From: CAYOHP01 sp964403795 [NCBI: uncultured bacterium]
GTDB taxonomy: Bacteria > Muiribacteriota > UBA6191 > CAZXTJ01
Reading direction: 5' to 3'
DNA: 64,000 nucleotides
Assembly: GCA_964403795.1 (NCBI GenBank)
Contig: CAYOHP010000016.1
Span: forward strand, 15,669-79,668
Shown: piece by piece, positions 61,700 through 64,000 of the stretch
How positions within the stretch are numbered: position 1 is the first letter of the stretch
How the letters are laid out: every line of letters starts with the position of its first letter
Notes under the pieces: generated by a model
What the model was told of the DNA's origin: nothing
The model's database searches: none
Seen by the model: the letters and a program-made list of their open reading frames with translations, nothing else
Program-made: the position numbers and the translations under genes

Positions 61700-63055
61700 T
61701 TACTTGCCGGTGTACCCCTGGTCCACGATCGAGAGGGCGTCGTCGATCATGGCGAAGCTCTCGTCGAGCTGGTCCTTGGTGATCACCAGGGGCGGGACGC
61801 AGAAGATCATGTTCCACCGCACGAAGGTGATCATGCCGAGTTCCTTCAGGCGGGGACCGACCTTGGCCATGACGCCCATCTCGGCAGCCTTGGCGTTGAA
61901 GGGGGCCATGGGCTCGCGGGTCGCTCGGTCCTTGACGCACTCGATCACGCCGAAGAGCCCGAGGTTGCGGAACTCGCCGACCGACTTGTGCTTGGCCTTC
62001 AGGGCCTCGAGGTGGCCGACCTGGACCTTGGACATCTCCCGGACGTGGTCCAGGATCTTCTCCTCCTGGTAGGCCTCGATCGCCGCCACCCCGGCGGCGC
62101 AGGAGAGCGGGTGGCCGGAGTAGGTGAGCCCGCAGAGCATGACGTTGTTCTCGAAATGGTCGGCGATCCGCTTGCTCACCGCCACTGCGCCGAGGGGTGC
62201 ATAGGCGGCGGTCAGGCCCTTGGCCATGGTGATCATATCGGGGCGGGCGTCGTAGTTCTGGCAGCCGAACCACTTGCCGGTACGGCAGAACCCCGACATC
62301 ACCTCGTCGATGACGAGCAGGATGTCGTACTTGTCGCAGAGCCTGCGCACACCCTCCATGTAGCCGGCCGGGTAGGTGTAGATGCCCGACGACCCGCTCA
62401 CGCCCTCGAGGAAGATCGCCGCGATGGTGCCGGGCCCCTCGAACTCGATCACCTGCTGGAGGTGGGCGAGCGAACGCTCGGTGCACTCGGCGTCGGTCTT
62501 GGACCCGAAGGGGCAGCGGTAGGGGAAGGGCCCGGTGAAGTGCACCACTCCGGTGATGCCGGGCTCGACCCCGAGTCGCCGGGGGTCGCCGCCCAGGTTG
62601 CCCGAGCCGTAGGTGGCCCCGTGGTAGGAGCGGTAGCGGGCCAGCAGCTTGTGCCGGCCGGTGACCATCCTGGCCATCTTCATGGCGTTCTCGATGGCGT
62701 CGGCCCCGCCGTTGGTGAAGAGCACCTTCTGCATCGGGCCGGGGGCCAGCTCCACGATCATGCGGGCCAGCCGGGCCTTGGATTCATGGGCGTGGGCCGG
62801 GTGCAGGAACTGGATCTTCTCGAGCTGGGCCTGGATCTTCTTTATGGCCTTCTGGTAGCCGTGGCCGAGCTGGTTGCACATGAGCTGGGCCGAGAAGTCG
62901 ATGTAGCGCTTCCCGGAGGCGTCCCACATGTAGATGCCCTCGGCCCGGGTGATGGGCAGGGGGTTGGCACTGGCCTGGGCCGACCAGGAGACCAGCACGT
63001 GGTCCCGGGTCAGACGCAGCATCTCCTCGCCGGACATGGGTTTGGTCTCGCTCAT
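61700..63055 (-). CDS. Class III PLP-dependent aminotransferase
   Basis: A 451-residue omega-aminotransferase-type enzyme. The PLP Lys is Lys279 (MAKGLTAAYAPLGA), preceded by the LVIDEVMSGFCRTG Asp motif and the earlier NGGADAIENAMKMAR and SYHGATYGSGNLGGDPRR blocks. It belongs to the beta-alanine/taurine-pyruvate-type branch; the usual acceptor is pyruvate or another oxoacid. A GAGAGGAA site precedes the ATG. It lies 65 bp after the NCS1 transporter gene, so uptake of a nucleobase or hydantoin-like compound and transamination of its beta-amino acid breakdown product is a reasonable pathway guess. Confidence 0.85.
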   Translation of the reverse strand: MSETKPMSGEEMLRLTRDHVLVSWSAQASANPLPITRAEGIYMWDASGKRYIDFSAQLMCNQLGHGYQKAIKKIQAQLEKIQFLHPAHAHESKARLARMIVELAPGPMQKVLFTNGGADAIENAMKMARMVTGRHKLLARYRSYHGATYGSGNLGGDPRRLGVEPGITGVVHFTGPFPYRCPFGSKTDAECTERSLAHLQQVIEFEGPGTIAAIFLEGVSGSSGIYTYPAGYMEGVRRLCDKYDILLVIDEVMSGFCRTGKWFGCQNYDARPDMITMAKGLTAAYAPLGAVAVSKRIADHFENNVMLCGLTYSGHPLSCAAGVAAIEAYQEEKILDHVREMSKVQVGHLEALKAKHKSVGEFRNLGLFGVIECVKDRATREPMAPFNAKAAEMGVMAKVGPRLKELGMITFVRWNMIFCVPPLVITKDQLDESFAMIDDALSIVDQGYTGK

Positions 63056-63120
63056 GGTCGTTCCTCTCGCGGACCCCGCCTCGGACGGGGGGTCGGGGGC
63101 CGAGGGACCTCGGCTCCGGA

Positions 63121-64000
63121 TCAGGCCCCGGCCCGGACGCCCGAGGGGCGGCGGGCCGTGGCATAGTAGATGACTCCTGCGGCGATGGCGCCCGTGAACC
63201 AGGCGCCCTGGGCCAGCACCTCGAGGCCCGGGACGGTCATGCCCGCCGCCACCACCGCCACCCCCACCAGGGTCGCGCCCACGGCCGGCAGGTGGAAGCC
63301 GTGTGTGTAGTGGTACTCGCTCTCCATGGTGTAGAGGGCGTCGATGTCGATCTGCATCCGGCGGATCAGCAGGTAGTCGACGGCCATCACCCCGATGATG
63401 GGACCGAGCAGCCCCGAGTAGGTGATCAGGAAGTCGATGTAGAAGCCGAGCAGCTTCCACGGCATCATCACCACGCCCAGGGCGGCCGCCAGCATGCCGC
63501 CGGAGCGGAAGTGGATCCAGCGCGGGAAGGCGTTGGTGAAGCAGTTGGCCGGGCTGATCACGTTGGCGGCGATGTTGGTCGTCAGGGTGGCCACCGCCAG
63601 CATGAACATGGCGACCACCACCGCCAGCTTGCTCTCGAAGCGGGCCAGCAGGGTGACCGGGTCCCAGATGGCGTCGGCGCCGATCACCAGGTCGGGGAAG
63701 ATGTTCAGGGTGGCGCAGGTCACGGCCAGGCCGATGAAGCTGTAGAGCCCCATGGTGAGCGGCAACCCGATCATCTGACCGGCTGCCTGGTCGTACTGGC
63801 TCCGGGCGAAACGGCTGATGTCGGGGATGTTCAGCGCCAGGGTGGCCCAGAACGCCACCATCGCGGTGATCGCCAGCAGGTAGGTGCGCACCCGGTTGGT
63901 GGCCGCCGCGGCCGGGGCGTCGCCGCTCGCCACCGCCACCTCGACCACGCTGGAGGTGCGTCCGTCGGCGTCGACGTTCTCGCTGTCGAAGCGGGCCCAG
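63121..64000 (-). CDS. NCS1-family nucleobase/allantoin-type transporter (5' end beyond window)
   Basis: The C-terminal 292 residues of a permease whose frame stays open past the right edge, so the start is not seen. At least seven membrane segments are visible. NCS1 hallmarks: ATLALNIPDISRFARSQYDQAAGQMIGLPLTMG (TM6 and the following loop), NIAANVISPANCFTNAFPRWI (TM8 region) and GPIIGVMAVDYLLIRR. Members import cytosine, uracil, allantoin, hydantoins or thiamine with Na+ or H+. A polar segment (WARFDSENVDADGR...) before TM6 is longer than in many family members. Downstream on the same strand lies the aminotransferase gene, consistent with a catabolic operon. Substrate not predicted. Confidence 0.85.
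   Translation of the reverse strand, partial: WARFDSENVDADGRTSSVVEVAVASGDAPAAAATNRVRTYLLAITAMVAFWATLALNIPDISRFARSQYDQAAGQMIGLPLTMGLYSFIGLAVTCATLNIFPDLVIGADAIWDPVTLLARFESKLAVVVAMFMLAVATLTTNIAANVISPANCFTNAFPRWIHFRSGGMLAAALGVVMMPWKLLGFYIDFLITYSGLLGPIIGVMAVDYLLIRRMQIDIDALYTMESEYHYTHGFHLPAVGATLVGVAVVAAGMTVPGLEVLAQGAWFTGAIAAGVIYYATARRPSGVRAGA

Overview
This 64 kb window is chromosomal DNA from a very GC-rich (by eye near 70%), Gram-negative-type bacterium. Several traits fit a high-GC Planctomycetota lineage better than anything else: many Ser/Thr-kinase-like proteins with C-terminal extensions, pyrophosphate-type phosphofructokinases, a Uma2-family protein, pseudopilins, and a type II fatty-acid gene set with phytoene-desaturase-like enzymes. 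Myxococcota remains possible; there is no rRNA or other taxonomic marker. I saw no tRNA, rRNA, CRISPR array, transposase or phage gene.

Layout. (1) 0.16-0.9 kb: a secreted HExxH protein. (2) 0.96-9.15 kb: a nine-gene leftward operon with ketosynthase, ACP, two CrtI-like FAD enzymes, FabG, FabZ-like dehydratase, FabI-like reductase, PlsC and a FFLEELY-type protein. It looks like a dedicated lipid or polyene pathway that ends in acyl transfer to glycerolipid. (3) 9.3-17.1 kb: two paralogous ATP-grasp-like proteins, the second followed by a peptidase S51-like hydrolase; between them lie a 965-residue pseudokinase and an aminoglycoside-phosphotransferase-like kinase. (4) 17.2-32.0 kb: a compact, unusual nonribosomal peptide synthetase (NRPS) locus. 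A fatty acyl-AMP ligase/ACP/cytochrome P450 fusion converges on a leftward operon of two tandem NRPS modules plus a thioesterase-like hydrolase. Each module reads adenylation domain interrupted by a PRMT-like methyltransferase, carrier protein, sulfotransferase, condensation domain. The two condensation domains share about 716 bp with no difference I could find. (5) 32.1-34.7 kb: SnoaL-like protein, Uma2 protein with a heptad tail, and YchF. (6) 34.7-46.8 kb: a receptor-like Ser/Thr kinase, tandem secreted phospholipase D paralogues, a P5C-dehydrogenase-type ALDH, a two-AAA Clp-like ATPase, a small membrane protein and a PHP-HhH protein. (7) 46.7-54.9 kb: central carbon metabolism. Two PPi-type 6-phosphofructokinases are translationally coupled to a membrane Ser/Thr kinase; 6-phosphogluconolactonase and glucokinase follow. 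A C-terminal citrate synthase remnant lies in the next intergenic region. (8) 55.2-58.0 kb: an ALDH and a CaiB/BaiF CoA-transferase. (9) 58.1-61.7 kb: four overlapping genes, three of them pseudopilin-like (K-, I- and J-like). (10) 61.7-64 kb: a class III aminotransferase and an NCS1 transporter cut by the window edge.

Genes are packed tightly. Five same-strand junctions are GTGA start/stop overlaps and three are ATGA, so translational coupling is a recurring theme. Several starts lack a Shine-Dalgarno sequence but have a TAcGGT-like hexamer 6-10 nt upstream, suggesting leaderless mRNAs. The best candidates for an undescribed system are the NRPS/FAAL-P450 locus, the CrtI-containing fatty-acid operon, and the ATP-grasp/S51 pair.
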